The notes beneath the pieces are model-generated. The model saw nothing but the letters and a program-made list of their open reading frames with translations, had not been told where the DNA came from and did no database searches. A program made the position numbers and the translations under genes. A stretch of DNA of 9,843 bases, from assembly GCA_003156495.1 (NCBI GenBank), contig PMHC01000203.1, positions 3,061-12,903 of the forward strand, written 5' to 3'. Source of the DNA: Acidobacteriaceae bacterium (lineage in GTDB: Bacteria > Acidobacteriota > Terriglobia > Terriglobales > Acidobacteriaceae). Each line of letters begins with the position of its first letter. Position 1 is the stretch's first letter. Of the stretch, positions 1 through 9,097 are shown one piece after another.

Positions 1-2711
1 AGTCCCTGACCAACATTCGCATTGCTGCCGCCGAAGGCCGCGCCGGTATCTGGCGTATCCCCATAGGCCGAAGCCGCAACGCCGCCGTAAAGGACCGCGC
101 CGCTGTCGAGGCCATTTGTTGCAAAGTTTGCAATTGTAGCGCCGTAATTCGTAATCGCATCATCGATTGAAGAAGCGCCGAGGGCGGAAAGCGTCTTCGC
201 AATCGCGTTGGCGGCGGCGTTTTTGTTCAGCGTACGCGCAGCGCCCACATGGTTCACGTCAATTGAGATCGGAACCTTGAGCGTGGCATTATGCACATAA
301 TCGGCGCTCAACAGGATACCGTTCGCAAACTCGTGCTGCACGCCGCCGTTGAACTGGATTGAGTAGGGCGATACATACTTTTTGGCGTAAATGTTGTCGG
401 CATACAGGCCGTAACCGGTGCCAATATAGTTGGGGTTGGCCGCGTTAACGCCCTTTACTAGAGTCTGCCATGCCTGCCGGATGGCGTACATTTCCGGGGC
501 GGCGTTGTAGATGGACTCGCTGAGGATCGTTGAGACCGGTGTTCCATCCGGAGCGTTGGTTACAGAGCCTTCACCAGGCAGATAGATAGAGGTTCCTTGA
601 TCGGTAGCTGCACCGTCGCCGAAATACGGTATCTTCGACGAGGTGGGAATCACCTCCGGGCGGGCATTGCCTGTGTTATTGAAAATGTCGTTTTCGTAGT
701 AGATGCCGATGCCGCCACGGATTGAAGTTTTGCGCGCGCCGGGGCTAAAGACGAAGCCAAGCTGCGGTCCGAAGTTGGCGTAGGGTTGGTGTACCTTTCC
801 GCCCAGCCCCTGCTGGTACTGGTCGAAGAGATACGCACTGGAATTGCTGGAGCTGCAGCCGGTCCATTGATAGGCGGAATCCACCTCGCCGCAGGTGGGC
901 GAGGGCAGATCCTGGTTGGCGCGGTTGGTATCGACGCTCCAGCGCAGACCGGCGCTGATGGTCAGCTCCGGAGTCGCCTTCCAGGTGTCGCCTATATAGG
1001 CCGCAACGCGATAGCTGAATTCTCCGCCACCCTCGAGGCCGAAAGCCGGCTTCTCGGTGAATAGGCCGTTACCATTGCCCAGGACGTATTCGTATGCGCT
1101 ATAGCCCTTTAACGGATCATCAAGGCAGGAAGAGGAGCCCACTACGTCGTTGCAGATAGTGTTTCCATTCGAATCGACATCCGGAATCTGGGTGGTTAAA
1201 TACGTGAACAGCGACGCGCCGTAGAACTCGGCAAAGCCGCCGCCGAGAATGCGATTAACCTCGCCACCGAATTTTAAGTTGTGCTTGCCCTTGGTCCATG
1301 TGGCGTCGTAGCGGAACTGCTTGTCTGACTGGAAGGTTCCCTGCGGCGCGAGGTAGTTCTGGCCTGCGTAGAGTGAGCCATAAAGGGTAATCGGGAAGCC
1401 CAGCACATTCGAGGGGTTATAGATCGAGCTGCCCAGAGCCGCCGTGCCATCGCCGAGAATGTTATGGAACTTCTCGTAACCCACGCGGAAGGAGTGCGTA
1501 AAGTTTCCCGTGGTGAAGTCCGCGCCGCCCACCAAAGCCGGCACATTGTCACGATTCTGGTAGACGGAATACGGTGCTAAGCCGAAGGTCGCGTCGTCGG
1601 CATTGACGCTATATGCGCCGCGGATAAAGAAGCTGATCCCGTGCGGAGCGTGATAGTCAAGACGCGCAAAGCTGAAGTTGTCTTTGAAGGGCGCGGGCGT
1701 ATAGGGATATTGTTGCGCAAGAGACGTAAAGGCCGTGTCTTCACCTGTCGCTGCGTCCTGCTCGTCCTGCTTGAGGCGCTCGCCGCCGCCATAAAAGAAG
1801 AGTTTGTCTTTGAGGATCGGGCCGCCAACGTAGCCGCCGAACTGATTGCGCTGGAAGGGAGCCGCGGCGCCCAGAACGTTGGCAAAGCCGGCGTGGTTAT
1901 CTTGGAAGTTATAGAAGAGATTGCCGTGGAAGCTGTTGGTGCCCACCTTGGTGACTTCCAGCACTTGGCCCGTCGAGGTGACCTCGCCGGAGACGTCCTG
2001 GGTGGCGCGGTTCAACTGCAACTCGCCCACCGCGCCCGATGGCACGTTGAAGATCGTCGTGCCCACCGTTTCATCGGTGATGTCTTGGCCATCGAGTAGG
2101 ATGCGAGTGGTGCGGCCGCCAATGCCGCTGACCGAGAGGGCTGAGTAGCCTGCCTTGGTCGGGTCGAAGCTCATGCCTGACTGCAAAATCACGCCCGGCT
2201 GCAACTGCGCCGTGTCGAGAACGTTATGGCCGTTCACCGGAAGCGTCTCAAGTTGCTGCTCAGAGACGGTGCCGGCGACGCCGACCTGGTCGGTGTTGAT
2301 CTGCAGCGCGCCGGCATCCACTTCCACCGTTGCGCCTGTGCTGCCGATCTTCAACTTCACGTTGCCCGAGCTTACCGTACCGACAGCCACGGCCGTCCTA
2401 ACCAATAGGCGATCAAAACCCGCTGCTTCCACCGTAATCGTGTACCGGCCGGGAGGCAGCGGTCCGAGGCTGTAGAAGCCCGCGGCATCCGACTTTAGAA
2501 CTTTTGTGTAGCCGGTATCGGGGCTGCTGATCGTGATCTTGGCGCTCGGAATGACCGCGCCGCTCGGATCAGACACAGTACCCTGAATGGACCCGCCGTT
2601 AGTTGAAATAGCTTGGCTGTACGCTGGTTGTACTGCAAATGGCAAAATGACCGCCAATACTAGCGCGAGTCCAAACGCAATTGATGTCCCAGGAAGCCGG
2701 AAAAAACGCAT
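1..2711 (-). CDS. Oar-like TonB-dependent outer-membrane receptor, 3' end outside the window
   Basis: The minus-strand frame is open from an ATG at 2711 to the window edge: 903 codons without a stop. Residues 1-32 form a signal peptide (MRFF, then a hydrophobic core, cleavage near AYS/QA). Residues 41-120 are a carboxypeptidase-regulatory-like beta-sandwich (SIQGTVSDPSGAVIP; later GPLPPGRYTITVEAAGF). A TonB plug follows, with LPVNG at 157-161, LDGQDITDE from 206 and GTNSFHG at 257-263. The barrel opens with RNQFGGYVGGP from 288 and KDKLFF. It should sit in the outer membrane and import an unknown substrate using TonB-ExbBD energy. Cysteine pairs at 520/529 and 607/619 lie in probable surface loops. 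The start is fixed by a strong ribosome binding site. Relatives are about 1000-1250 residues long, so roughly 100-300 residues are missing. The family call is firm; the substrate is unknown. Confidence 0.93.
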   Translation of the reverse strand, partial: MRFFRLPGTSIAFGLALVLAVILPFAVQPAYSQAISTNGGSIQGTVSDPSGAVIPSAKITISSPDTGYTKVLKSDAAGFYSLGPLPPGRYTITVEAAGFDRLLVRTAVAVGTVSSGNVKLKIGSTGATVEVDAGALQINTDQVGVAGTVSEQQLETLPVNGHNVLDTAQLQPGVILQSGMSFDPTKAGYSALSVSGIGGRTTRILLDGQDITDETVGTTIFNVPSGAVGELQLNRATQDVSGEVTSTGQVLEVTKVGTNSFHGNLFYNFQDNHAGFANVLGAAAPFQRNQFGGYVGGPILKDKLFFYGGGERLKQDEQDAATGEDTAFTSLAQQYPYTPAPFKDNFSFARLDYHAPHGISFFIRGAYSVNADDATFGLAPYSVYQNRDNVPALVGGADFTTGNFTHSFRVGYEKFHNILGDGTAALGSSIYNPSNVLGFPITLYGSLYAGQNYLAPQGTFQSDKQFRYDATWTKGKHNLKFGGEVNRILGGGFAEFYGASLFTYLTTQIPDVDSNGNTICNDVVGSSSCLDDPLKGYSAYEYVLGNGNGLFTEKPAFGLEGGGEFSYRVAAYIGDTWKATPELTISAGLRWSVDTNRANQDLPSPTCGEVDSAYQWTGCSSSNSSAYLFDQYQQGLGGKVHQPYANFGPQLGFVFSPGARKTSIRGGIGIYYENDIFNNTGNARPEVIPTSSKIPYFGDGAATDQGTSIYLPGEGSVTNAPDGTPVSTILSESIYNAAPEMYAIRQAWQTLVKGVNAANPNYIGTGYGLYADNIYAKKYVSPYSIQFNGGVQHEFANGILLSADYVHNATLKVPISIDVNHVGAARTLNKNAAANAIAKTLSALGASSIDDAITNYGATIANFATNGLDSGAVLYGGVAASAYGDTPDTGAAFGGSNANVGQG

Positions 2712-2716
2712 CGTAA

Positions 2717-2724
2717 CTCCTTTT
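2717..2724 (-). promoter_or_regulatory. Strong ribosome binding site of the left receptor gene
   Basis: The minus strand reads AAAAGGAG, then five bases, then the ATG at 2711. This is a near-ideal Shine-Dalgarno sequence and spacing, and it supports that start codon. It contrasts with the three plus-strand genes, which have no such site. Confidence 0.8.
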
Positions 2725-2846
2725 ATTGGGGAGAAAACTGGACGAGAACCTCATGTGAGATTTCCCGATCCAAGTTGCACGAGTCCGACGACTTGCCGAT
2801 TTAGCAAGCACGGTCTCAACAACTGCTATTCTGCTCATAAAATGCG

Positions 2847-2917
2847 CGAAAATCGCCGTTTACACCCAGGCCCAACATCGATTCGATCTTGAATTACGAC
2901 CGGATTTTCGGGTGTAA
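2847..2917. repeat. Two interleaved 7-8 bp inverted repeats upstream of the left receptor gene
   Basis: Arm A, CGAAAATC (2847-2854), pairs with GATTTTCG (2903-2910). Arm B, TTACACCC (2860-2867), pairs with GGGTGTAA (2910-2917). The order is A, B, A', B', and A' and B' share base 2910, so the stems interlock and a simple nested hairpin cannot form both at once. They lie 136-206 bases upstream of the receptor start. They could be an operator, alternative RNA hairpins in the leader, or chance. The matches are exact; the function is unknown. Confidence 0.4.
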
Positions 2918-3035
2918 CCCATCGGCTATTCACCTACACTCTTTTTTATCCTGCAATTCATTAACCAACTATCGCATCGAGTATAACTTTATGCATCTGC
3001 TACCATATAGTGGAGTTAATATCGCGTTCGCTTTT

Positions 3036-3041
3036 TATAAT
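3036..3041 (+). promoter_or_regulatory. Candidate -10 element for rlmH
   Basis: TATAAT is a perfect sigma-70 -10 hexamer on the coding strand about 100 bases before the rlmH start. No good -35 hexamer is visible 16-18 bases upstream, and perfect TATAAT is more likely by chance in AT-rich DNA. A second weak candidate, TTGGAA (3093-3098) with TATGCT (3115-3120), would start transcription only about 13 bases before the gene. Confidence 0.25.
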
Positions 3042-3139
3042 CTACATGTCTATATGTATTTTCGTATAAGTTTTGCATGGTATTTCCGGTGTTTGGAAAT
3101 AACCTGTTTTTCCCTATGCTTTGCTGTATTCTCCTTTCC

Positions 3140-3598
3140 ATGCGAGTTACGTTAGCGCACATCGCCAGCCGGGCCAGCTCAAAAGATACGTACGAAGAGC
3201 TTATTCGTAGCTATCTAAACCGCTGTGCGGGATTTATGCAGTCAGAAGCGAAATCCTTCCGTAGCGAAGAAGCCTTCTTGGACTGGCTGGGTCGCCAACA
3301 CGGCCGCACGCAAACGGCCGTTCTGCTGCTTGACGGTCGCGGAAAGCAGATGAGCTCGGAGGCTTTAGCCGCCTGGGTCGGCAAACATCGCGACGAAGGC
3401 ACCCAGCAGATCGTTTTCGCCATCGGTCCGGCGGACGGCTGGTCTGAGGCAGCGCGCGAGCTGGCCAAAGGTCGTGGTGGATTGCTTTCGCTAGGGACGA
3501 TGACGCTGGCCCATCAGTTGGCCAGGCTAGTCATGGCCGAGCAGATCTATCGCGCATATACAATCTTGACTGGGCACCCGTACCATAGAGGCAGTTAG
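3140..3598 (+). CDS. rlmH: 23S rRNA (pseudouridine1915-N3)-methyltransferase RlmH
   Basis: This 152-residue protein matches the usual RlmH length of about 155. RlmH is a dimeric SPOUT-fold enzyme that uses S-adenosylmethionine to methylate pseudouridine 1915 in helix 69 of 23S rRNA in assembled ribosomes. Family marks are LLLDGRGKQMSSEALAAWV at 62-80, the cofactor loop FAIGPADG at 93-100, and the C-terminal knot region with LSLGTMTLAHQLARL (116-130), EQIYRA (134-139) and a final PYHR (147-150). I chose the ATG at 3140 because MRVTLAHIA corresponds to the family N-terminus; the frame also opens at 3077, but those 21 extra residues are unlike RlmH. The cofactor loop has Pro97 where the family normally has the second Gly of IGG. 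No Shine-Dalgarno sequence precedes it. It is first of three plus-strand genes. Confidence 0.93.
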   Translation: MRVTLAHIASRASSKDTYEELIRSYLNRCAGFMQSEAKSFRSEEAFLDWLGRQHGRTQTAVLLLDGRGKQMSSEALAAWVGKHRDEGTQQIVFAIGPADGWSEAARELAKGRGGLLSLGTMTLAHQLARLVMAEQIYRAYTILTGHPYHRGS

Positions 3599-3662
3599 CT
3601 GTGAGCAGAATCCTGTTCGCGAGTTGGAACTGATCACTGTCCACTAATAACTTACAACTGCT

Positions 3663-4199
3663 ATGTCCAATACGCGTAAGGGCTTAATCCTGATCAACAC
3701 CGGCGACGGCAAGGGTAAAACCACGGCGGCACTGGGTACGGCTCTGCGCGCGGTTGGCAGCGGTATGCGCGTGCTTGTGCTGCAATTTCTTAAAGGCTCG
3801 TGGCATTACGGCGAGCTCGACTCCACCAAGGCTTTTGGCGGCAACTTTGTCATCAAACAGATGGGCCGGGGCTTCATCAAGGTGCGCGGAGCGGCTGTCG
3901 AACCAGAGGATCAGCGGCTGGTGGATGTGGCTTGGGAAGAGGCGCGGGCGGCGATTGCCTCCGGGGAATGGAATCTGATCGTGCTTGACGAAATCAACTA
4001 CGTCATCGGCTACGATATGCTTGACGCGGCTGCTGTAGCCGAAACTCTTAAGCACAAGCCCGAGCATGTGCATGTGATCCTGACCGGGCGCAACGCTCAT
4101 TCGCTGCTGGTGGAGCTGGCCGACACGGTCACCGAAATGCGCGAGATCAAGCACGCCTACCAGAAGGGAATCAAGGCGCAGCGAGGAATCGAGTACTAA
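3663..4199 (+). CDS. cobO: Cob(I)yrinic acid a,c-diamide adenosyltransferase (CobO/CobA/BtuR family)
   Basis: The 178-residue protein transfers the adenosyl group of ATP to reduced cobalt in corrinoids, making adenosylcobalamin or its precursors in the cytoplasm. The nucleotide-binding P-loop GDGKGKTT is at 14-21, VLVLQFLKG at 37-45, the Walker B-like LIVLDEINY at 105-113, and ILTGRNA at 139-145. The C-terminus KHAYQKGIKAQRGIEY (163-178) is the family signature. Length is slightly short of typical CobO (about 190-200), the N-terminal extension being reduced. It begins 64 bases after rlmH and ends 64 bases before accD. No clear Shine-Dalgarno is present; TTGGAA (3624-3629) and TAATAA (3645-3650) may be a weak promoter with a 15-base spacer, giving an almost leaderless mRNA. 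No other cobalamin gene is in the window, so it may serve salvage as well as synthesis. Confidence 0.95.
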   Translation: MSNTRKGLILINTGDGKGKTTAALGTALRAVGSGMRVLVLQFLKGSWHYGELDSTKAFGGNFVIKQMGRGFIKVRGAAVEPEDQRLVDVAWEEARAAIASGEWNLIVLDEINYVIGYDMLDAAAVAETLKHKPEHVHVILTGRNAHSLLVELADTVTEMREIKHAYQKGIKAQRGIEY

Positions 4200-4263
4200 C
4201 CGGAGGCCCTCCAGCGCTTTCTGCCGCGTCGATCTACGGCCATCAATATACAATGGGTTCGAT

Positions 4264-5136
<873 letters not shown>

Positions 5137-5202
5137 GCCGATCGAGCACGATTGCCTACAGTCCGTTTCTTCCTTGATCACAAATTACAGCCGCAAATAA
5201 AG

Positions 5203-5229
5203 AGCCCCGGCGCGTGGCCGGGGCTTTTT
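5203..5229. terminator. Bidirectional Rho-independent terminator between accD and the right receptor gene
   Basis: A perfect 9-bp GC-rich stem, AGCCCCGGC (5203-5211) with GCCGGGGCT (5217-5225), closes a five-base loop. On the plus strand it runs into TTTTT (5225-5229) followed by G and more T; on the minus strand the bases after the stem read CTTTATTT. It lies between the stop codons of two convergent genes, 66 bases after accD and 22 bases beyond the receptor stop, so it can end transcripts from both sides. Confidence 0.92.
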
Positions 5230-5251
5230 GTTTGTCTAACTAAAGTGAAGG

Positions 5252-8200
5252 TTAGAACTCGACACGCAGCGCGCCTTGCAACACTCTCGCCGTGCTCGAA
5301 GTACTGCTAATGATGCCAAAACTCGGCGAAAGTATATTTGAATTCGGAGTGCTGAAGCTCGCGTGGTTGAGCGCGTTATATGCATCGACCCGGAATACGA
5401 GCTTGTACTTGTCTCTGTACATAGGGAAGGTCTTGCCCAGTCCGAGATCAAGGTCGGTGTAGTGCGGCCCTTTTATCTCGTTGCGCTGGCCCAGCTTCAG
5501 GCCAATCGGACCGGTAAAGGCATTGAGCGCCTTCGAGACGTTGGAATATCCATAGACCGTACCCGTTGCGGCATCCTTGTGTACGTGGCTATGGACCAAC
5601 GTCGGTGAACCGACAAGAATGGCTGGCGCTAGATTTGCTGCGCTCGCTCCATAGGCGGTGTTGTTCGCATAGAACGGAATGCCCGTCCTGAACGAAGGCA
5701 AGCCGCTGATCTGCCAGCCGCCAATCACCTCGTCCAGCCATAGCGGAATCGTCGCGGCATAAGCTTTGCCCCGGCCTAATGGCAGGTTGTAGATAAAGTT
5801 ACCGTTGAACACCTGGGTCCTATCGAAGTCGGAGTTGCTGCGGCACTCGCGTGGACGCACGGCGTCGCAAACGAACTCGCCGACATTGTTCGACTGCCCG
5901 TTGGCTACCAGCGAAAAGTTGTCGATCGAGTGCGACCAAGTGTAGTTCAAGTCGAAGTTCAGGCCGTAGCCGGCGTTTTTGTGTAATGTAACCAAAAATC
6001 CGTTATAGGACGAAAAGCCCTTGTTGGTGTAGAAATCGTTGCTTACGAATTGCGAAGCCATCACCTCGTTGTAGTCAACGATTGGATAGATGCTACCCAA
6101 AATCGGGCCGGTAAGCGTTTGGCTGAAATCGCCAATGTCACCGTTGGATATCATGTTCGCTTCGTTGTCGGCCACAAAGTCAGTATTGTTGGCGTACCTA
6201 TAAGACTGGCCGATTCCCGATGACACCTGATTCTCGAACCATGGCTCCGCGGGGAGCGTTTTGGGATCTTGCCCGGCGCGTAGTTCCTTGGTCACGTTAG
6301 CAAAAGCCGTCGAATAGAGCTCACTCGAACTCGAGTCGGCAATGTCTATCACCTGGCTGCCATCGACCTGCGCCAGCAAGCGGCGGCTAAGGCGGCCAGC
6401 ATAGTTCAGTTTCAACATGAATCCAGCGCCCAAATCGCGTTGGTAGCCGAAGTCGAGCATAATCGAATACGGCGTCCGCAGATTCGGATCGATGGTTGTA
6501 TTGAATTCATTGTAGGCGTTGCCATAGGGCGCGCCGTGATACATGTACGGAGTCTCCTTCGACGAGAAGGCCGGCGCCGCCGGAGTATTCGGTATGGCAT
6601 TGATCGAGCTGAAGCGTGGGTCGTTCGTCAGCGAGGTATCGCCGTTGCCGCTACCATAACGTTTGTTGTTGCTATTCGCGAACAAATAGGAGTTGTGATC
6701 CTGGAAGTTCTGGACCGCACTCACGATCGTGTGGTCGTATTTCAGACTTGCGCTTCCACTGAATACAGACTTCCGGTCATTCGATGGATTCCAGGCAAAG
6801 CCTACGCTCGGCGCGAAATCCTTGTAACTGGGCTTGTAATATCCGCCTACGGAGTTGGCATTCGCCTTGCCGCCAAGCACATATTCCAGATAGGGGATGG
6901 AGGCAACGCCTGTGACTCCGGCCTGACTCTGCGCGACGCGATCTTTAAAGAAATACTCGTCGAAGCCTAATGGTTTGCCGGTACTGGCGTTCACCGAAAT
7001 CGATTCCTTGCCATTTACCTCGTAGGGAACCGAGTAGAGCTGGTACCGCAAACCGAATGTGAGTGTTAGCGAAGGGGTAATCTTCCAACTGTCGTTTACA
7101 TAAAGCTCAGTTTCGTAGTTGCGGTACTTACGGCTTGAGCCTAGACCCATCGGGGCCACGGTGCCGTCGGCATTGTAGTTAAACGTCGCATCGGTTTCGG
7201 CAAAACGGCCGAGGCTGAAAGCCATGGCACTGTCCCAGTAGGTAGTGGCCGTGCTACCCGTCGACGAGATATCGGCCGGACGCTCGTCTGTGGAAAGCTG
7301 GCTTAGATTGCCGCCCATGCCCAGTGACGGTGAGTAATCGTTGTTAATAGTGCTGCTGGACGAATTGAGATATTTGAAGATTCCGCCAAACTCGATTGAG
7401 TGCTGCCCCTTCTGCCAACTGAAGTCGTCACGGAACTGCGATACGGGTACTTTACGGGCCTGTGCGTTGTAGTTGCCAAGATACGGGATCGACAGTGGCC
7501 CGAAGGACGACCAATACAGCGAACCTGTCGGATTGTAGAGTGAGGGGAAGCCATTCCGCGCGACCGTCCATCCGTAGCTGAATTTGTTCAGCTTATTCAC
7601 TCCGAGCGTCCAGTCGTGCCCTACCACCCATGCATAGCTGGAATCGTGGATCTCTCGGGTTGACGGATCGCCCGGGAACTGGATCGGCGCTGAAAAGTTA
7701 ACGTCGTCGCCGTTCCGCTGGCTTACCAAACTACCGCGGGCCCAGAGCTTCTGCGACGAAGTCAATGTATAGTCCAACTTGGCTACGTAATTGTTTTCCT
7801 TTAATTTAATCGGCGCATTAAACCTTAACCCCATCGTGTTCAGCCGGTCACCGTAGGACAAATCGTTGCCCGCCGGAGTATACCGCTTGGCGATAAACGA
7901 CGCCAAGGCTGCGCTCTGCCCGATTTGCTGCGGATCGTATATTTTGGCCACGTCCGATGCGGAGGCTTTGGTGATGCAAGTGGAAACATTGACAGTGCAA
8001 GGACCATTCACCGGGTCGGCGTCCAGGCTGTTGTTCAGATAATAAATATCGCCAGCGAGATACGAAGGTTTAGGCACCGTCACCTCAGTGGCATCATCCT
8101 CACTGTCGCGTCTGCCGTTGTACTCGAAAAAGAAAAACGCCTTATCCTTCTTGATTGGGCCGCCGATATTGCCGCCGAACTGGTTCCGAATCAATTTGGG

Positions 8201-9025
8201 ACGGGCGACTCCTTCATTGTTATTGAACCAATCATTCGCCTCAGTATTCGTATCGCGGTGATACTCAAAGAGTGCTCCGTGGAAAGCATTGGTTCCGCTC
8301 TTGGTGACCATCTGAAACTGGCCGCCGCCGCCCGAGTCGAGGTTCGCCGTCTCGCCCGTCGTCACTCCGCGCAACTCCTGCACTGAGTCCACAGGGGCGT
8401 TCGCTACTACCGAACCAAATTCACCGGTCGCGCGATCATCCACTTCCAATCCATCCAGCGTGACGTGAGTTTGGTCGGTGCGGGCACCGGTAATCGATTG
8501 GCCCGCGTAGCCGGGCTGTTGCGTGAACAATGCGCTCGGTGTGTCGCGGTCCTGAATCGGCAGATCATTGACCATGTCCACCTGGAAGTTATTGCCGACC
8601 GTCGCATCACTTGTATTCAGTGTCACATTTTGGCTCGACGCCGACACTTCCACACTTTCGGCTGCACCGCCTACTACTAACTTTGCGTTTTGCGTACGGG
8701 TTGTCATTACGTTCATGTACAGCCCCGTCACCACGGACGTCTTGAAGCCATTCAGTGCAAAAGTGATCTTGTAGCCTGGACCTGAAGGAACGTTCGGGAT
8801 TGTGTATGACCCGACGGAATTTGTCACCGCTTTGTATGTTGCACCTGTTGCAGTGCTCTCCAGCACGACACTAACTCCAGGTATCACTGAGCCAGTGGAG
8901 TCGGTGACGATTCCGGTAATCGATGCCTGGTCCTGTGCTCTAGCCGTTGTGCCGGCGCAGAAAGCAAGGAAAATGGCTAATAAGCCAAACGTTAAATTTC
9001 GACTGAGAAATACAAAACGGCGCAT
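5252..9025 (-). CDS. Oar-like TonB-dependent outer-membrane receptor, complete
   Basis: This 1257-residue protein has a signal peptide (1-30, cleavage after ARA, before QDQ), a carboxypeptidase-regulatory-like domain (about 34-118, SITGIVTDSTGSVIPGVSV), a TonB plug (about 145-242, with LPIQDRD at 155-161 and TLDGLEVDD at 189-197), then a large beta-barrel starting near SGTNAFHG (243-250), RNQFGG (280-285) and KDKAFFFFEY (293-302). It ends in RVEF; a C-terminal aromatic residue is the usual signal for insertion into the outer membrane. The length is typical of acidobacterial Oar-like receptors. Cysteine pairs at 343/350 and 1053/1061 are probably in loops. The ATG at 9025 has a strong ribosome binding site. 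A sigma-54 promoter candidate and a structured leader lie upstream. It resembles the left receptor in architecture and short motifs but is otherwise clearly different. The substrate is unknown. Confidence 0.96.
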   Translation of the reverse strand: MRRFVFLSRNLTFGLLAIFLAFCAGTTARAQDQASITGIVTDSTGSVIPGVSVVLESTATGATYKAVTNSVGSYTIPNVPSGPGYKITFALNGFKTSVVTGLYMNVMTTRTQNAKLVVGGAAESVEVSASSQNVTLNTSDATVGNNFQVDMVNDLPIQDRDTPSALFTQQPGYAGQSITGARTDQTHVTLDGLEVDDRATGEFGSVVANAPVDSVQELRGVTTGETANLDSGGGGQFQMVTKSGTNAFHGALFEYHRDTNTEANDWFNNNEGVARPKLIRNQFGGNIGGPIKKDKAFFFFEYNGRRDSEDDATEVTVPKPSYLAGDIYYLNNSLDADPVNGPCTVNVSTCITKASASDVAKIYDPQQIGQSAALASFIAKRYTPAGNDLSYGDRLNTMGLRFNAPIKLKENNYVAKLDYTLTSSQKLWARGSLVSQRNGDDVNFSAPIQFPGDPSTREIHDSSYAWVVGHDWTLGVNKLNKFSYGWTVARNGFPSLYNPTGSLYWSSFGPLSIPYLGNYNAQARKVPVSQFRDDFSWQKGQHSIEFGGIFKYLNSSSSTINNDYSPSLGMGGNLSQLSTDERPADISSTGSTATTYWDSAMAFSLGRFAETDATFNYNADGTVAPMGLGSSRKYRNYETELYVNDSWKITPSLTLTFGLRYQLYSVPYEVNGKESISVNASTGKPLGFDEYFFKDRVAQSQAGVTGVASIPYLEYVLGGKANANSVGGYYKPSYKDFAPSVGFAWNPSNDRKSVFSGSASLKYDHTIVSAVQNFQDHNSYLFANSNNKRYGSGNGDTSLTNDPRFSSINAIPNTPAAPAFSSKETPYMYHGAPYGNAYNEFNTTIDPNLRTPYSIMLDFGYQRDLGAGFMLKLNYAGRLSRRLLAQVDGSQVIDIADSSSSELYSTAFANVTKELRAGQDPKTLPAEPWFENQVSSGIGQSYRYANNTDFVADNEANMISNGDIGDFSQTLTGPILGSIYPIVDYNEVMASQFVSNDFYTNKGFSSYNGFLVTLHKNAGYGLNFDLNYTWSHSIDNFSLVANGQSNNVGEFVCDAVRPRECRSNSDFDRTQVFNGNFIYNLPLGRGKAYAATIPLWLDEVIGGWQISGLPSFRTGIPFYANNTAYGASAANLAPAILVGSPTLVHSHVHKDAATGTVYGYSNVSKALNAFTGPIGLKLGQRNEIKGPHYTDLDLGLGKTFPMYRDKYKLVFRVDAYNALNHASFSTPNSNILSPSFGIISSTSSTARVLQGALRVEF

Positions 9026-9030
9026 CTGAA

Positions 9031-9038
9031 CTCCTCCA
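9031..9038 (-). promoter_or_regulatory. Strong ribosome binding site of the right receptor gene
   Basis: The minus strand reads TGGAGGAG, then TTCAG, then the ATG at 9025. The strength and spacing make this the preferred start. The site lies 21 bases beyond the 3' arm of the pseudoknot-like element at 9060-9097, so that fold does not directly cover it. Confidence 0.8.
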
Positions 9039-9059
9039 CGACAGGCTGTTGTTTTGGCG

Positions 9060-9097
9060 GTAGGTTTTTTACCCGGTACGTGTTACCTACAACACGT
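9060..9097 (-). ncRNA. Pseudoknot-like element in the receptor leader, or an operator dyad
   Basis: Read on the minus strand: ACGTGTT (9097-9091), GTAGGT (9090-9085), AACACGT (9084-9078), a 12-base linker ending in five A (9077-9066), then ACCTAC (9065-9060). The first and third blocks form a perfect 7-bp stem with GTAGGT as its whole loop, and that loop is exactly complementary to ACCTAC. This is H-type pseudoknot topology, with the A-rich linker crossing the first stem. It does not match a riboswitch class I know. The same 7-6-7 dyad could instead be a DNA operator. The pairings are exact; the function is inferred. Confidence 0.4.

Larger units (their letters stand above)
2712..3139. other. 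Divergent intergenic region between the left receptor gene and rlmH
   Basis: These 428 bases separate two divergently transcribed genes and must hold both promoters. The stretch from about 2920 to 3125 is clearly more AT-rich than the genes on either side. Short open frames here, such as one from 2889 to 3155, have composition unlike any protein and overlap the rlmH start, so I do not call them genes. I see a perfect TATAAT at 3036-3041 on the plus strand, a weaker TTGGAA (3093-3098) / TATGCT (3115-3120) pair with a 16-base spacer nearer rlmH, and interleaved inverted repeats at 2847-2917. No convincing -35/-10 pair was found for the receptor gene. Confidence 0.7.

Noticed and set aside
786..2475. 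Several plus-strand frames of 75-152 codons opposite the left receptor gene
   Set aside because: The minus-strand frame is continuous and encodes a clear receptor; the plus-strand frames overlap one another and look like complements of it.
3077..3139. Longer rlmH start at 3077
   Set aside because: The extra 21 residues are hydrophobic, unlike any RlmH N-terminus, and come from AT-rich intergenic DNA; the Met at 3140 aligns with the family start.
2889..3155. 88-codon plus-strand frame before rlmH
   Set aside because: Low-complexity aromatic and cysteine-rich composition typical of translated AT-rich noncoding DNA; it overlaps the rlmH start in another frame.
6440..8386. Plus-strand frames of 150-176 codons inside the right receptor gene (6440-6970 and 7925-8386)
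   Set aside because: They are antisense shadows of a complete, well-supported receptor gene and have no family features.
9060..9097. PreQ1-I riboswitch, suggested by the A-rich crossing loop
   Set aside because: The hairpin loop GTAGGT is too short and lacks the conserved C-containing aptamer bases; only the topology is similar.
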